Of a DNA stretch of 64,000 nucleotides, positions 9,105 to 19,500 are shown one piece after another. The position numbers and the translations under genes were made by a program. The notes below the pieces were generated by a model. That model made no database searches. It had not been told where the DNA came from and worked only from the letters and a program-made list of their open reading frames with translations. How positions within the stretch are numbered: position 1 is the stretch's first letter; each line of letters starts with the position of its first letter. The stretch is from Cellulomonas fimi ATCC 484 (GTDB lineage: Bacteria; Actinomycetota; Actinomycetes; Actinomycetales; Cellulomonadaceae), in the NCBI RefSeq assembly GCF_000212695.1, contig NC_015514.1, forward strand, positions 1,550,001 through 1,614,000. Direction: 5' to 3'.

Positions 9105-9158
9105 GGGACGACGCACCGCCCGACGGGCGGAGGGCGGACACGGAGGAAGGGGACACAC

Positions 9159-10436
<1,278 letters not shown>

Positions 10437-10463
10437 CCCGACGCTGCCGGCCGCCGTCCCACC

Positions 10464-13166
10464 TCAGCGCGGGCGGCGCCGCCGTCCCACGGCCTTGACC
10501 GCCTCGACGACGAGCAGGACCACCACGGCCGTCGCGGCGGACAGGGCCCAGTCGCGCGGTCCGATCGGCGCGGACTCGAACCAGTCGTGCATGAACGGCG
10601 CGTAGGCGAACACGAGCTGCAGGAGCAGCAGGACGCCGACCGCGAGCCACACGACGCGGTTCCCGACCAGGACGCGCGGGGTCAGGCTCGACCGGTGCAG
10701 GAAGCGGCACGAGAACAGGAACGCGACCTGCCCGAGCACGAGCGTCGTGACGGCGCTCGTCTGCGCGACGCCGTCACCCGCGCCGAGCTGCTTCTCCAGC
10801 AGGTAGACGCCGAGCGTCGCCCCGCCGATGAGCAGCGACGCCCACACGACGAGCACGAGCGAGCGCCCCGACAGCACGGACTCCGACGGTGAGCGCGGTG
10901 GGCGGTCCATGATCCCGGGCTCGGCCGGCTCGTAGGCGAGCGCGAGCGACAGCGTGACCGCGGTGACGAGGTTGACCCACAGGATCTGCACGGGGGACAG
11001 GGGCAGCGCCAGGCCGAACAGCACCGCGACGAGGATGACGAGCGACTGCGCGCCGTTGGTCGGCAGCAGGAACACCACGGACTTGCGGATGTTGTCGTAG
11101 ATCCGCCGCCCCTCCTCGACGGCCCGCTCGATGGTCGCGAAGTTGTCGTCGGCCAGGACGATCTCTGCCGCGTCCTTCGTGGCCTCGGTGCCCTTGATCC
11201 CCATCGCGATCCCGACGTCCGCGCGGGTCAGGGCGGGGGCGTCGTTGACGCCGTCACCGGTCATGGCGACGACCTCGCGGTGCGACTGCAGCGCGCGCAC
11301 GATGCGGATCTTGTGCTCCGGGCTCGTGCGGGCGTACACGTCGACGTCCTGCACGCGTGTGCGCAGCTCCTCCTGCGTCATGGCCTCGAGGTCGGCGCCC
11401 GTGAGCGCCTCGACCTGCTCACCGGGCGCGACGATGCCCAGCTCGCGCGCGATGGCGACGGCCGTGCCGACGTGGTCCCCGGTGATCATCTTGACCGCGA
11501 TGCCGGCGCGGTGGCACTCGGCGATCGCCGCGACCGCCTCGGGGCGGGGCGGGTCGACGATGCCGACGACACCGAGCATCTCGAGACCGTCGAGGTCCTC
11601 GACCTCGAGCGTCGGGCGGGAGGACCCGGCGGGACGGGTCGCCGCGGCGAGCACCCGCAGGCCCTGCGCGCCGAGCTCGTCGACGGCGGCCTCCCAGCGG
11701 GCCCTGTCGAGCCGTTCGGACGTCCCGGCGTGCCCGCGCTGCGTCGTCGCGCGGTCGAGCAGCCGGTCCGGGGCGCCGAGGACGTGCACGCGCACCTCGC
11801 CGTCGGGCAGCCGGTCGAGCGTCGCGGAGAACTTGTTCGCCGACTCGAACGGGACGGCCGCGAGGCGCTGCGCACCGTCGGTGCTGCCCCCCGCCTTGAG
11901 CGCGAGCGTCGTGAGCGCCCCCTCGGTGGGCTGCCCGACGACCCGCCAGTGCCCGGCCTCGTCCGCCACCACGCGGGCGTCGTTGCACAGCGCCGCGGCC
12001 CGGACGAGCGCCGCGAGGTCGTCGTGCGCGTCGAGCGGCGCGTCGGCCCCGTCGGACGTGACGCGGCCCGCGGGCTCGTAGCCCAGGCCCTCCACCCCGT
12101 AGGTCCGCACCGCGGTGACGACGGTGCGGGCCGTCATCTCGTTCTTCGTCAGCGTGCCGGTCTTGTCGGAGCAGATCGTCGTCACCGAGCCCAGCGCCTC
12201 GACCGCGGGCAGCTTGCGGGTGATGGCGTTGCGCCGCGCCATCTGCTGCACGCCCAGCGCGAGGGTGATCGTGACGAGCGCGGGCAGCCCCTCGGGCACG
12301 GCGGCGACGGCGAAGCCGATCGCGGCGGAGATGAGCTCGGGCGGGTCCCAGTCGTGGATCACGCGGCCGATGACGAGCATCAGCGCCGCCATCGCGAGGA
12401 TCCCGCGCGAGAGCAGGGTGCCGAGGCGGTCGAGCTGCTGCTTGAGCGGCGTGTCGAGGTGGTCGACCTCCGCGACGAGCGCCTGGATGCGGCCGATCTC
12501 GGTGCCGCCGCCCGTCGCGGTCACCACCGCGATCCCCGTCCCGGCGGCGACGATGGTGCCGGAGAACAGCATGCTCGACCGGTCGCCCACGCCCGCGTCC
12601 GAGCCGACGGGCGCCACGTCCTTGGCCGAGGGGACCGACTCGCCCGTCAGCGCCGCCTCCTCGACCTGGAGGTTCGTCGCGTCGAGCAGCCGCGCGTCAG
12701 CCGGGACCTTGTCGCCGGAGCGCACCCGGACGACGTCCCCGGGCACGAGCAGGTCCGCGTCGACGGACGTCCAGTGCCCGTCGCGCAGCGCGGTGGCCTC
12801 GAGCGAGAGCATCGTGCGGATGCCGTCCAGCGCGCGCTCGGCCTGCCCCTCCTGCAGGAAGCCGACGACCGCGTTCGCGACCGCGACCACGAGGATGACG
12901 GTGAAGTCGACCCAGTCGCCGAGGAACGCCTTGAGCACCGCCGCGGCGAGCAGGATGTAGATGAGGACGTCGTCGAAGTGCCGCAGGAACCGGACGACGG
13001 CCGACGCACGGGGCGGCTCCGGGAGCCGGTTGGGCCCGACCTCGTCGAGGCGGCGGGCCGCGTCGGCACCGCTCAGGCCGCTCGCGTCGACGTCGAGCGC
13101 GGTGAGCACCGCGTCGGGCGGCTGGGCGTACGGGTTCAGGTCGAGGACGGTGGACGCCAGGCTCAT
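10464..13166 (-). CDS. P-type cation-transporting ATPase (P2A-like)
   Basis: The protein has 900 residues, within the range of P2-type ATPases. It shows an N-terminal cation-ATPase domain, the actuator motif TGES, the membrane-helix motif PEGLP typical of Ca2+-type pumps, the phosphorylation motif DKTGT with Asp334, and the hinge GDGVNDAP. About ten membrane helices can be counted: two before the actuator, two around PEGLP and six at the C-terminus. It probably exports calcium or another divalent cation, since PEGLP favours P2A over P1B heavy-metal pumps; the ion is not certain. The start at 13166 has GAGGTGA on the minus strand 4 bases upstream. No regulator or metallochaperone is adjacent. 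Confidence 0.9.
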   Translation of the reverse strand: MSLASTVLDLNPYAQPPDAVLTALDVDASGLSGADAARRLDEVGPNRLPEPPRASAVVRFLRHFDDVLIYILLAAAVLKAFLGDWVDFTVILVVAVANAVVGFLQEGQAERALDGIRTMLSLEATALRDGHWTSVDADLLVPGDVVRVRSGDKVPADARLLDATNLQVEEAALTGESVPSAKDVAPVGSDAGVGDRSSMLFSGTIVAAGTGIAVVTATGGGTEIGRIQALVAEVDHLDTPLKQQLDRLGTLLSRGILAMAALMLVIGRVIHDWDPPELISAAIGFAVAAVPEGLPALVTITLALGVQQMARRNAITRKLPAVEALGSVTTICSDKTGTLTKNEMTARTVVTAVRTYGVEGLGYEPAGRVTSDGADAPLDAHDDLAALVRAAALCNDARVVADEAGHWRVVGQPTEGALTTLALKAGGSTDGAQRLAAVPFESANKFSATLDRLPDGEVRVHVLGAPDRLLDRATTQRGHAGTSERLDRARWEAAVDELGAQGLRVLAAATRPAGSSRPTLEVEDLDGLEMLGVVGIVDPPRPEAVAAIAECHRAGIAVKMITGDHVGTAVAIARELGIVAPGEQVEALTGADLEAMTQEELRTRVQDVDVYARTSPEHKIRIVRALQSHREVVAMTGDGVNDAPALTRADVGIAMGIKGTEATKDAAEIVLADDNFATIERAVEEGRRIYDNIRKSVVFLLPTNGAQSLVILVAVLFGLALPLSPVQILWVNLVTAVTLSLALAYEPAEPGIMDRPPRSPSESVLSGRSLVLVVWASLLIGGATLGVYLLEKQLGAGDGVAQTSAVTTLVLGQVAFLFSCRFLHRSSLTPRVLVGNRVVWLAVGVLLLLQLVFAYAPFMHDWFESAPIGPRDWALSAATAVVVLLVVEAVKAVGRRRRPR

Positions 13167-13245
13167 GTCGTCACCTCGGTCATCGGGTGTCCGTTGCCTC
13201 GCATCGTGGCACGACGTGCCCCTCGCGCGCCGCCCCCAGGCAGGG

Positions 13246-14007
13246 TCAGTACGGCCCGGCCGGCACGCGTCCGGGGCCGCCGGACCCGTGGGCGGCCCCG
13301 CCCGGTATCGCGGCGGGCGGGTGCACGCCGAGCAGGTCGAGCACCCGCGCGTGGGCGTCCCGCCCGTCCGCGGCGACCTCCGCCACGACCCGACCCGCGT
13401 CGAGCACGAGCACACGCCCCGCGAGCCGCACCGCCTCCGCGGGGTCGTGCGTCACGAGGAGCGTCGCGCAGCCGTGCCGGGCGTGCAGGCGTACCAGCAG
13501 GTCCTGGGAGTGGCGCCGCGTCAGGGCGTCGAGCGCGCCGAAGGGCTCGTCGAGCAGCAGCACGGGCGGCCGGCGCACGAGCGCCCGCGCGAGCGCCACC
13601 CGCTGCGCCTGCCCGCCCGACAGGTGCGTCGGCCAGGCGTCGGCGCGGTCCGCCAGGCCCACGGCCGCGAGCGCGTCGCGGACGGCGCCCGTCCGGCCCG
13701 CGCGCGGCAGCCCGAGACCGACGTTCGCGGCGACCCGACGCCACGGCAGCAGCCGGTGCTCCTGGAACGCGACGCCGGCCGCCCCGGCGAGGGTGACCCG
13801 CCCCGCGGCCGGCTCCTCGAGCCCGGCGAGGACCCGCAGCAGCGTCGACTTGCCCGACCCCGAGCGACCCACGAGCGCCACGAGCTCGCCGCGTCCGACC
13901 GTCAGGTCGACGCCGTCGAGGACGGTGCGGTCGCCGTAGCGCACGCGCACGCCGTCGGCGCGGACGCCCGCGCCCGCGACGGTCGCCTGTCCCGGCGTGC
14001 CCGTCAC
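13246..14007 (-). CDS. ABC importer ATPase, nitrate/sulfonate/taurine type
   Basis: The protein has 253 residues. It contains Walker A GRSGSGKS, the Q loop at AFQEHRLLPW, signature LSGGQAQR, Walker B VLLLDEP and the switch histidine in LLVTHDP. The wording HRLLPWRRV after the Q loop is typical of SsuB/TauB/NrtD ATPases. The GTG at 14007 overlaps the stop of the substrate-binding gene by 4 bp (GTGA), which implies translational coupling. It energises uptake through the permease encoded two genes upstream. The C-terminal 20 residues are glycine/proline-rich and unlike the family. Confidence 0.9.
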   Translation of the reverse strand: MTGTPGQATVAGAGVRADGVRVRYGDRTVLDGVDLTVGRGELVALVGRSGSGKSTLLRVLAGLEEPAAGRVTLAGAAGVAFQEHRLLPWRRVAANVGLGLPRAGRTGAVRDALAAVGLADRADAWPTHLSGGQAQRVALARALVRRPPVLLLDEPFGALDALTRRHSQDLLVRLHARHGCATLLVTHDPAEAVRLAGRVLVLDAGRVVAEVAADGRDAHARVLDLLGVHPPAAIPGGAAHGSGGPGRVPAGPY

Positions 14008-15002
14008 GGGCGGGACGCGGTGACGTCGAGGGAGACGCGCGCCATGTCGGGCTCGGCGGCGACGAAGCCGAGCTCGGCGTAGTCGCGGGCCAGGGCCTGC
14101 AGGCGCGCCACGCCCGCGTCGTCGACGGGCACGATCGCGGGGACGTCGAAGGTGCGGATGACCGCGACCGCCTCGTCCGGTGCACCCGCCGCCGCGTAGA
14201 GATCGGCGACCTGCGCCGGGTCGTCCGCGACCGCGGAGGCCTGCGCGACCAGCCCGTCGTAGAGCGCGCGCACCGCGTCGGGATGCTCCTGCGCGAACGC
14301 GCGCCGCACGACGTGCACCGAGGCGTTGTGCGACCCCATCGCGTCGCCGCGGGCGAGCACCACCGCGCCCCGCGTGCTGCTCGCCGTCGCGAAGAACTGG
14401 TCGTAGGTGGACCACGCATCGATCGAGCCGGCGGCGAACGCGGCGGCGGCGTCGGAGTCCGGCAGGTACACCTTCTCGACGTCGTCGCCCGTGAGCCCGG
14501 CGTCGGCGAGCGCCAGCGCCAGGACGTAGTCGCCGGTGCCGCCCGGTGCCGGACCGACCGCGACCGTCCGCCCGCGCAGGTCCGCCACGCCGGCCGCGGG
14601 CACGCCGGGTGCCGCCACGACGCCCTGGCTGTCGCCCGAGTACGTCTCCAGCGCGAACGCGACGAGGTCCTGGTCGTCCGCGGCCCACGTCACGAGCCGC
14701 GACGCGCCCGTCGAGCCCGCGTCGGCCCGGCCCGCGAGCAGCGCCTCGTAGGCCACGGGCGGCACCGTGAACGGCCCGAGCCACTCGGCCCGCGCACCGG
14801 CCGACCCCAGCGCGTCGTCGACGTGCCCGGACGCGCGGCCCAGCGTGAGGGCGTTGGCCGTCGACAGCTCGGCGACCCGTACGGTCACCGCCTCGCCGTT
14901 CGCGGCGGTGCCGGGACCGGCGCTGCCGCCGGAGGTCGCGGGTGCGCAGGCGGCGAGCACGGTCGCGGCGACGAGGGTGGCGACGAGGGCGGGTCGGTTC
15001 AC
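14004..15002 (-). CDS. ABC substrate-binding lipoprotein, SsuA/TauA type
   Basis: The protein has 332 residues. It starts with a lipoprotein signal peptide ending in the lipobox LAAC, giving lipid-modified Cys19, so it sits on the outer face of the membrane. The mature part has the bilobed NMT1/SsuA architecture, with the conserved GSTGASRLV stretch and a GRTVAVGPAPGGTGDYV segment that in this family lines the ligand cleft. The gene overlaps the permease stop by 4 bp and its own stop overlaps the ATPase start. An organosulfur compound such as an alkanesulfonate is the best guess for the ligand, but no sulfonatase gene is nearby. Confidence 0.88.
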   Translation of the reverse strand: MNRPALVATLVAATVLAACAPATSGGSAGPGTAANGEAVTVRVAELSTANALTLGRASGHVDDALGSAGARAEWLGPFTVPPVAYEALLAGRADAGSTGASRLVTWAADDQDLVAFALETYSGDSQGVVAAPGVPAAGVADLRGRTVAVGPAPGGTGDYVLALALADAGLTGDDVEKVYLPDSDAAAAFAAGSIDAWSTYDQFFATASSTRGAVVLARGDAMGSHNASVHVVRRAFAQEHPDAVRALYDGLVAQASAVADDPAQVADLYAAAGAPDEAVAVIRTFDVPAIVPVDDAGVARLQALARDYAELGFVAAEPDMARVSLDVTASRP

Positions 15003-15805
15003 AGCGGGCTCCGATCGACGGGCCGGAGGCTCCGGCGCGGGAGCCGTGGGCGGGCGCGCCACGGCTGGAGGCGGAGGTCGAGGGCGCGCACGCCCGCGTC
15101 GGTCGCCGCGCCGAGCACCGCGTAGAGGGCGACGCAGACGAGCATCACGTCGACGCGCGCGTACTCGCGGGCGGCGGTGAGCAGCGCGCCGACGCCCTCG
15201 GCCCCGGTCGTCTCCGCGACGACGAGCGCGACCCAGCCCACGCCGAGCCCGTACCGGACGCCGACGAGGGCCCCCGGGACGGCCCCGGGCAGCAGCACGT
15301 GCACCGCCACCGAGCGGCGTGACAGGCCGCAGGTGCGGGCGGCGTCGACGAGGAACGGGTCGACCTCGCGGACCGCCGCGCACGTCGCGACGTACACCGG
15401 GACGGCGGCCCCGACCGCGACGAGGACGACCTTCGCCGTCTCGCCGACGCCGAACCACACGACCGCGAGCGGGACGAGCGCGGTGAGCGGGACGGCGCGG
15501 AGCATCTGCACGGGCCGGTCGACGAGCACGTCGACGAGCCGCCACGTGCCGGCCGCCAGGCCGAGCACCAGCCCGGCGAGCACCCCGACCCCGGCACCGA
15601 CCGCGAACCGGACGAGGCTGACACCGAGAGCGGGACCGAGGGTGCCCGCGACGACGAGGTCGGCACCGGCCGCCGCGACGGCCCACGGCGCGGGGAGCCC
15701 ACGTGCACCGGCACCCGCGGCCAGCGACCACACGGCCAGCACCACGACCACCCCGAGCCACGGCACGAGAAGCTCCCGCGCGCGCGTCAGCGCCGCCCCA
15801 CCCAT
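14999..15805 (-). CDS. ABC importer permease, SsuC/TauC type
   Basis: The protein has 268 residues, the usual length for a BPD_transp_1 permease. About six hydrophobic helices are seen. The EAA loop that contacts the ATPase lies around residues 160-190 (VDAARTCGLSRRSVAVHVLLPG). It is the first gene of a three-gene operon ordered permease, binding protein, ATPase, all linked by 4-bp overlaps. The ATG has an AGGGGGA site 5 bases upstream. Confidence 0.9.
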   Translation of the reverse strand: MGGAALTRARELLVPWLGVVVVLAVWSLAAGAGARGLPAPWAVAAAGADLVVAGTLGPALGVSLVRFAVGAGVGVLAGLVLGLAAGTWRLVDVLVDRPVQMLRAVPLTALVPLAVVWFGVGETAKVVLVAVGAAVPVYVATCAAVREVDPFLVDAARTCGLSRRSVAVHVLLPGAVPGALVGVRYGLGVGWVALVVAETTGAEGVGALLTAAREYARVDVMLVCVALYAVLGAATDAGVRALDLRLQPWRARPRLPRRSLRPVDRSPL

Positions 15806-15834
15806 CGCGTCCCCCTGCTCCGGTCGGTGGCGCG

Positions 15835-15840
15835 ACCGTA
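15835..15840 (-). promoter_or_regulatory. -10 box of the sulfonate-type ABC operon
   Basis: TACGGT on the minus strand, 29 bases before the permease ATG and 84 bases from the divergent chorismate mutase -10 box. The short leader contains the ribosome site. Confidence 0.35.
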
Positions 15841-15924
15841 GCGACCCGCCGCACCCGGACCGGGAGTCGTCCCAGGTGCTGGGCGCGGCAGCGGACCCGG
15901 CGACGGGCGCCCGGGAGGTGCGCC

Positions 15925-15930
15925 TAGGAT
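15925..15930 (+). promoter_or_regulatory. -10 box of a leaderless promoter (chorismate mutase)
   Basis: TAGGAT, 7 bases, then the GTG of the chorismate mutase gene, without a Shine-Dalgarno site. Confidence 0.5.
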
Positions 15931-15937
15931 CGCCGAC

Positions 15938-16264
15938 GTGAGCGACCTGCCGAGCCCGATCCCGAGCGACCTGGCGCGGCTGCGCCACAGCATCGACAAC
16001 ATCGACGCGGCGCTCGTCTACCTGCTCGCCGAGCGGTTCAAGGCGACGCAGCAGGTCGGCGTCCTCAAGGCCGAGCACGGCCTGCCCCCGTCGGACCCGG
16101 GCCGCGAGGAGCAGCAGGTCGCGCGCCTGCGGGACCTCGCGCACCAGGCAGACCTCGACCCGGTGTTCGCGGAGAAGTTCCTCGCGTTCATCGTCGAGGA
16201 GGTCATCCGCCACCACGAGGCGATCGCGCAGGACCACGCGGCGGAGCGCGCGCAGCAGGTCTGA
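15938..16264 (+). CDS. chorismate mutase, AroQ type
   Basis: The protein has 108 residues and is all-helical, as expected of AroQ enzymes. LRHSIDNIDAALVYLLAERF near the N-terminus is the first long helix, with the Arg/Asp pattern of the active site. The second and third helices follow (from about residue 54), ending in the EEVIRHHEA segment. It converts chorismate to prephenate for phenylalanine and tyrosine synthesis. The actinobacterial enzyme of this size usually needs DAHP synthase for full activity; that partner is not in the window. There is no signal peptide, so it is cytosolic. GTG start, apparently leaderless. Confidence 0.88.
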   Translation: MSDLPSPIPSDLARLRHSIDNIDAALVYLLAERFKATQQVGVLKAEHGLPPSDPGREEQQVARLRDLAHQADLDPVFAEKFLAFIVEEVIRHHEAIAQDHAAERAQQV

Positions 16265-16392
16265 CCCGCCCCGGGGTGGCGGGCCGACCGCATCCGGACG
16301 AGGGTAGGAGGGGTCAGCTCCGGCAGGCAGCGCGGGCGCTGCACGTGCCGCGCGCCCCGCCGGGGACCGTCGACCCACTCACGAGGTGCTGC

Positions 16393-17592
16393 ATGGATCT
16401 GCACTGGCTGAAGCCCCTGCTCGGGCGCCCGGCGCCGTTCACGACCGTCTACCTGGACGTGACACGCGCCGACGTCGCAGGGGAGGCCGAGGCGGCCGAC
16501 CGGTGGAGGGCCGTGCGCCGTTCGCTCGAGCGCGAGGGAGCGCCCGCGGCCGTGCTGGACGAGATCGGCGAGCTCGTCGCCGTGCCGACGGGCGTGAAGG
16601 GGCCGCACGGCCGGGTCGTCGTCGCCGACGCCGAGGGGGTCCGCGTCGACCGCGTGCTGTCCGAGCCGCCCGCCCAGCCGCTCGCCGTGTTCGGGCCTGC
16701 CCCCGCGCTGCTCCCCGCCGTGCGGGCCGCGGAGGAGACCGTCGACTACGTGCTCGTCGAGGTGGACCGCAACGGCGCGGACCTCACGTGGCACACGGGC
16801 GACGCCGGCCGCACGGGCGACGGGAGCGACGTCGAGCACGTCGAGGGCGGCCACGACGACGTGCACAAGGTCAAGGAGGGCGCGCTGTCCCGCCGGACGC
16901 AGACGCGCGCCGAGGACTCGTGGGAGCGCAACGCGGAGGCGGTCGCCGCGACGCTCGCCCGCCGGGTCGCCGAGCGTGCGCCGGACCTGGTGATCCTCAC
17001 CGGTGACGTGCGGGCCGTGGGGTTGGTGCGCGACGAGGTCGACCAGCACGTGCGGGAGGTCCTCGTCGAGGTGCCGGGCGGGGCGCGCGGCGAGGGCGTG
17101 AAGCGGGACGCCTTCGGCGCGAAGGTCGCCGACGCCCTGGACGCGTTCCGCAACCGGCGGCGCGAGGCGGTGCTCGCCCGGTTTCGCGAGGGGCAGGGTC
17201 GCGGCGGCGGCACGGTCACGGCGATGGACGACGTGATCGACGTGCTGCGCCGCGGCCAGGTCGACGAGCTCGTGCTGCACGAGTCGACGCTCGCGTCCGG
17301 CCTCGCCGACACCGAGCTGTGGGTCGGGCCCGAGCCGCTGCAGGTCGGCACGAGCGGCGCCGACCTCGACGCGCTGGGCGTGGGCGAGGACGCGCGGCGT
17401 CGGCTGCCCGCGGGCGTCGCGCTGGTGCGGGCGGCGCTCGGTCAGGACGCGGGGGTGACGTTCGCCGAGGACGGCAGCGTCGAGCTCGTCGACGGGATCG
17501 GCGCCGTGCTGCGCTGGTCGGACGGCTCGACGCCGAGCGAGTCGGTGCCGACGCAGTCCGCCGACCAGCGCCGCCTGCGCAACGTGGTCTGA
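16393..17592 (+). CDS. baeRF-type (bacterial eRF1-like, Rv2629-related) protein
   Basis: The protein has 399 residues. It resembles the baeRF2 group of bacterial proteins related to archaeal/eukaryotic release factor eRF1, to which mycobacterial Rv2629 belongs. The N-terminus FTTVYLDVTRAD, the central DLTWHTGD...EDSWERNA region and a C-terminal L7Ae-like segment with DELVLHE fit that architecture. Members are thought to act on stalled or hibernating ribosomes, but a function for this protein is not established. The ATG at 16393 has GAGGTG 6 bases upstream; the longer upstream frame lacks a site. It sits between chorismate mutase and a convergent acyl-CoA synthetase. Confidence 0.7.
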   Translation: MDLHWLKPLLGRPAPFTTVYLDVTRADVAGEAEAADRWRAVRRSLEREGAPAAVLDEIGELVAVPTGVKGPHGRVVVADAEGVRVDRVLSEPPAQPLAVFGPAPALLPAVRAAEETVDYVLVEVDRNGADLTWHTGDAGRTGDGSDVEHVEGGHDDVHKVKEGALSRRTQTRAEDSWERNAEAVAATLARRVAERAPDLVILTGDVRAVGLVRDEVDQHVREVLVEVPGGARGEGVKRDAFGAKVADALDAFRNRRREAVLARFREGQGRGGGTVTAMDDVIDVLRRGQVDELVLHESTLASGLADTELWVGPEPLQVGTSGADLDALGVGEDARRRLPAGVALVRAALGQDAGVTFAEDGSVELVDGIGAVLRWSDGSTPSESVPTQSADQRRLRNVV

Positions 17593-17606
17593 CGCGAGGC
17601 CCGCCG

Positions 17607-17642
17607 CCGCGCGGCGACAGCCGTCCGGTCGTCGCCGCGCGG
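17607..17642. terminator. bidirectional terminator between convergent genes
   Basis: A perfect 12-bp inverted repeat (17607-17618 with 17631-17642), GC rich, with a 12-base loop, between the stops of the baeRF-like and acyl-CoA synthetase genes. Confidence 0.65.
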
Positions 17643-17684
17643 TGTGCTGCGGGTGTGCTCGTCGGCCGCGGGGAAGGCGGCGCG

Positions 17685-19499
17685 TCAGCCGTCGCCGCGG
17701 GTGTCCACGTACAGCGCGTCGATGTCCGCGGCGAAGTCCTTGAGCACGAGAGCGCGCTTCACCTTGAGCGAGGGCGTGAGGTAGCCGTTCGCCTCGGTGA
17801 GGTCGGTCGGCAGGACGCGGATCTTGCGGATCGACTCGGCACGCGAGACGGCCTCGTTGGCGCGCTCGACCGCCCGGTCGAGCGCCTCGAGCACGCGCGG
17901 GTCGGTCCCGGCCGTGACGGCGTCCATGGCCGGCATCCCGTGGTTGGACAGCCAGCCGGGCAGCATCTCCTCGTCGAGCGTGACGAGCGCGCCGATGAAC
18001 GGGCGCTGGTCGCCGACGACGACCACCTGGCTGACGATCGGGTGGCCGCGCAGCCGGTCCTCGAGCACCGCGGGGGCGACGTTCTTGCCGCCCGCGGTGA
18101 CGATGATCTCCTTGGTGCGACCGGTGATGCGCAGGTAGCCGTCGTCGTCGAGCGTGCCCAGGTCACCCGTGCGGAACCACCCGTCGACGAGCGCGTGCGC
18201 GGTGGCCTCGGCGTCGTGCCGGTAGCCGCGGAACACGTGCGGGCCCGACACCCAGATGCCGCCCTCGTCGTCGACGCGCACCGCGGTGCCGGGGAACGCC
18301 GGGCCGACGGACCCGACCTTCGTCAGGCCTGGGCGGTTGACGGTCGTCGGCGCGGTCGTCTCGGTGAGGCCGTAACCCTCGAGCACCCGCACGCCGATGC
18401 CGCGGTAGAAGTGCCCGAGCCGCTCGCCGAGCGGCGCCCCGCCCGAGATCGCCCACTCGGCGCGACCGCCCAGGGCGTCGCGCAGGCGCCGGTGCACGAG
18501 GCGTCCCGCGAGCCGGTGCTGCGCGGTGAGCGCGGCCGACGGGCCCGACGGGGTGTCGAGCGCACGCGAGTAGGTGATCGCGACCTTGGCGGCCCAGCGG
18601 AACAGGCGCAGCTTCGTGCCGCCGCCGGCCTTCTGCTCGGCGGAGTTGTAGACCTTCTCGAAGACGCGCGGCACCGCGAGCACGAACGTCGGCTGGAACG
18701 CCGCCAGGTCCCGCAGCAGGTTGCGCGTGTCCGGGGTGTGACCGAGCACGGCACCCGAGGGGATGCAGAGCACCTCGATGTACCGGGCGAACACGTGCGC
18801 GAGCGGCATGAACAGCAGCGTGCGCGAGTGCGGCTCGGCGCAGACCTCCGCGAGACCGGCGACGCCGTTGAGCGTGTGCACGACGAAGGTGCCGTGCGTG
18901 AGCTCGACGCCCTTGGGCCGTCCCGTCGTGCCCGACGTGTAGATCACCGTCGCGAGGTCGTCGCGGCCCGCGAGGGCTGCCCGCCGGTCGATCTCCTCGT
19001 CCGGCACCGCGGCACCGTCGGCGACGAGCGCGTCCAGACCGCCGTCGTCGATGACGACGACGTGCGCGAGACCGGGAAGGTCGTCCCGCACCTGGCCGAC
19101 GACCTGCGCGTGCGCGGGCGTCTCGACGACCGCGACCTTGGCGCCGGTGTCCGCGGCGATCCAGCGGACCTGCTCGGGCGACGACGTCTCGTAGACCGGC
19201 ACGCCCACGGCGCCCGCGGTCCAGATCGCGAAGTCGACGAGCGTCCACTCGTAGCGCGTGCGCGACATGAGGGCCACGCGGTCGCCCGGCTCGACGCCGC
19301 GGGCGACGAGGCCCTTGGCGACCGCCCGGACCTCGGCGGCGAACGCGGCGACGGTCACGGGCACCCAGGCGCCGTCCGGCCCTGTCGGGCGCTCGGCGAG
19401 GACGCCGTCGGGGTCGCGTGCCAGCCGCTGGGCGAGCAGGCCGGGGATGTTGGCGCGCTCGTCGACCTGGACGTCGGTGGGGGAGTCGAACTCGCGCAC
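17685..19499 (-). CDS. long-chain acyl-CoA synthetase (AMP-binding)
   Basis: The protein has 604 residues, the size of bacterial FadD15-like long-chain fatty acid-CoA ligases. Adenylation motifs are clear: [10 protein letters not shown] (P-loop-like A3 motif), [10 protein letters not shown] (A5), WFRTGDLG (A7) and [15 protein letters not shown] (A8 and following), with the C-terminal catalytic lysine region near LTPSLKVKR. It activates fatty acids through an acyl-AMP to acyl-CoA at the cytoplasmic face of the membrane. The GTG at 19499 lies 1 base after the valS stop, which suggests co-transcription with and translational coupling to valS; the earlier in-frame start would sit inside valS. Confidence 0.92.
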   Translation of the reverse strand: MREFDSPTDVQVDERANIPGLLAQRLARDPDGVLAERPTGPDGAWVPVTVAAFAAEVRAVAKGLVARGVEPGDRVALMSRTRYEWTLVDFAIWTAGAVGVPVYETSSPEQVRWIAADTGAKVAVVETPAHAQVVGQVRDDLPGLAHVVVIDDGGLDALVADGAAVPDEEIDRRAALAGRDDLATVIYTSGTTGRPKGVELTHGTFVVHTLNGVAGLAEVCAEPHSRTLLFMPLAHVFARYIEVLCIPSGAVLGHTPDTRNLLRDLAAFQPTFVLAVPRVFEKVYNSAEQKAGGGTKLRLFRWAAKVAITYSRALDTPSGPSAALTAQHRLAGRLVHRRLRDALGGRAEWAISGGAPLGERLGHFYRGIGVRVLEGYGLTETTAPTTVNRPGLTKVGSVGPAFPGTAVRVDDEGGIWVSGPHVFRGYRHDAEATAHALVDGWFRTGDLGTLDDDGYLRITGRTKEIIVTAGGKNVAPAVLEDRLRGHPIVSQVVVVGDQRPFIGALVTLDEEMLPGWLSNHGMPAMDAVTAGTDPRVLEALDRAVERANEAVSRAESIRKIRVLPTDLTEANGYLTPSLKVKRALVLKDFAADIDALYVDTRGDG

Positions 19500-19500
19500 G

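Noticed and set aside
11280..13796. A long plus-strand frame opposite the P-type ATPase
   Set aside because: Shadow of the ATPase gene; no recognisable motifs, and the minus strand encodes all P-type signatures.
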